Part shown: one piece after another, positions 63,193 to 64,000 of the stretch
Layout of the letters: each line of letters starts with the position of its first letter
How positions within the stretch are numbered: the first letter of the stretch is position 1
DNA from: Tridacna crocea
Taxonomy: Eukaryota; Mollusca; Bivalvia; Cardiida; Cardiidae
Reading direction: 5' to 3'
DNA length: 64,000 nucleotides
Assembly (NCBI GenBank): GCA_943736015.1
Contig: OX031066.1
Location: 23,730,127 to 23,794,126, forward strand
The notes under the pieces: generated by a model
The model's input: only the letters and a program-made list of their open reading frames with translations
Database searches by the model: none
Told to the model about the DNA's origin: nothing
Position numbers and translations under genes: made by a program

Positions 63193-63965
63193 AAAGGTGG
63201 GTATTTAGAGTTTTCACATCACACCAAATTAAAGACAATATAATTTTTTATATCATTAAAATTTATATGAAAAACCAATACAAATCATATATAATTAAGA
63301 ATCATAAAATTACAAAAAAAAGTTTTTTTGATGGTATTCCCTTAAAAGGCTACGTAGCCTCTTAACCCTTTACTCCACAGATACTTATTTCTACGCATTG
63401 CTTGTAGGAGTCTTTGGAAAACATTATGGCAAAAGGTGAAATTGCTCGTGACGAGCAATTTCACCTTTTGCCACAATGTTTTCTATGCTATCAAAAGGTG
63501 TCATATACACATAAGAAACAGCTTCATCCTTGCTGTTATTTAGGGTCAATTAGAGATACCATGGAAATGCCTTATGGGGTAAAGGGTTAAGCTATATTTA
63601 GATTTCGCGCCAAAAATCAATAAAGCATTGTGGGAATGTCAAGTGGCTGGCACGTGACTAATAACACTTAAATTCCATTACATAACAATCATGTAATAAT
63701 TATTTTCCATAATGTCTTCTTCGGACAGATGTTTGAAACTTTGTCTGTGTTTTTCTGTATTTAACACAATCTAAAAATAGAATGTGTCTCCCGTTGGTGT
63801 CAACCTGGGCCGTAATAAATCTCTAATTTCTCAAGTTATCAGATGGTTTTCGACAACTGGGGTTTTATGAATGCAAATTAAAAGGCTATGGGAGTATAAG
63901 GATGATTTTTTTGCATTTTTGTAAAATTTTCGTCCCAAAATCTGAAGGGCTAATTTTAGATTTCG
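63189..63965 (+). mobile_element. GGTGGG element, long copy interrupted by a subfamily B MITE
   Basis: Same start, broken at CCTCTTAA by the MITE at 63362-63590 and resumed as TTAAGCTATATTTAGATTTC. It then runs to TTTTCGTCCCAAAATCTGAAG. A further repeat of ATTTTAGATTTCGCGCCAGAAAT begins at 63954 and runs off the edge. Confidence 0.75.
63362..63590 (-). mobile_element. TTAA foldback MITE, subfamily B, inside a GGTGGG element
   Basis: Exact TTAA ends. The hairpin AAAGGTGAAATTGCTCGTGAC and its inverse are perfect. Orientation is opposite to the other B copies. Confidence 0.85.
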
Positions 63966-64000
63966 CGCCAGAAATACAAAAAAGCATTGTGGGAATGTTT

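Noticed and set aside
519..63590. CRISPR array or phage-type spaced repeats
   Set aside because: The repeats are dispersed TTAA-flanked foldbacks in an intron-bearing animal genome, with no uniform spacer length.

Overview
This is a eukaryotic, AT-rich, intron-bearing genomic window. It is very probably from a marine mollusc, most likely a bivalve. The inference rests on metazoan gene content (HACD3 and PPCDC with many small exons and GT..AG introns) combined with a repeat set of a kind I associate with bivalves: pearl/Helentron-like elements with tandem cores, tRNA-derived SINEs, BEL/Pao retrotransposons and very many short foldback MITEs. The species cannot be fixed from the sequence alone.

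Genes. Four loci were recognised by translating through splice sites. (1) Minus strand, 111-253: first coding exon of an unidentified secreted protein that runs off the left edge. (2) Minus strand, 41597 down to 21328: a complete nine-exon HACD3 gene (CS domain plus PTPLA/3-hydroxyacyl-CoA dehydratase, 370 residues). (3) Minus strand, 56298 down to 47980: a complete five-exon PPCDC gene (phosphopantothenoylcysteine decarboxylase, 185 residues). (4) Plus strand, 59531 onward: the first two coding exons of an unidentified Lys/Ser-rich protein that runs off the right edge, divergent from PPCDC. HACD3 (very-long-chain fatty acid elongation) and PPCDC (CoA synthesis) both belong to acyl-CoA metabolism, but nothing here shows that they are co-regulated.

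Mobile DNA fills most of the rest. A decayed BEL/Pao retrotransposon lies at about 6.86-15.8 kb: a gag zinc-knuckle fragment and a broken pol are separated by about 5 kb of later insertions. The dominant repeat is a roughly 200-240 bp palindromic element flanked by TTAA, present in more than 45 whole or partial copies in two subfamilies. Filled and empty sites inside other repeats show that it inserts at TTAA, as piggyBac-type MITEs do. Copies are chained end to end sharing a TTAA, nested in each other, placed in other elements, and found within tens of bases of exons. One copy has grown internally into a 2 kb minisatellite (29868-32086). There are also two kinds of pearl/HINE-like elements with tandem cores (about 9.3-10.7, 17.4-18.5, 26.3-28.7 and 52.3-52.7 kb), two SINE families, a pogo-like TA element (32980-34186), hAT-like elements, several foldback families, and an unusual array of degenerate units rich in TAATTCGGTA/ACCGAATAACAC in HACD3 intron 1 (40.05-41.2 kb).

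Most other open frames in the window are accidental frames inside repeats.
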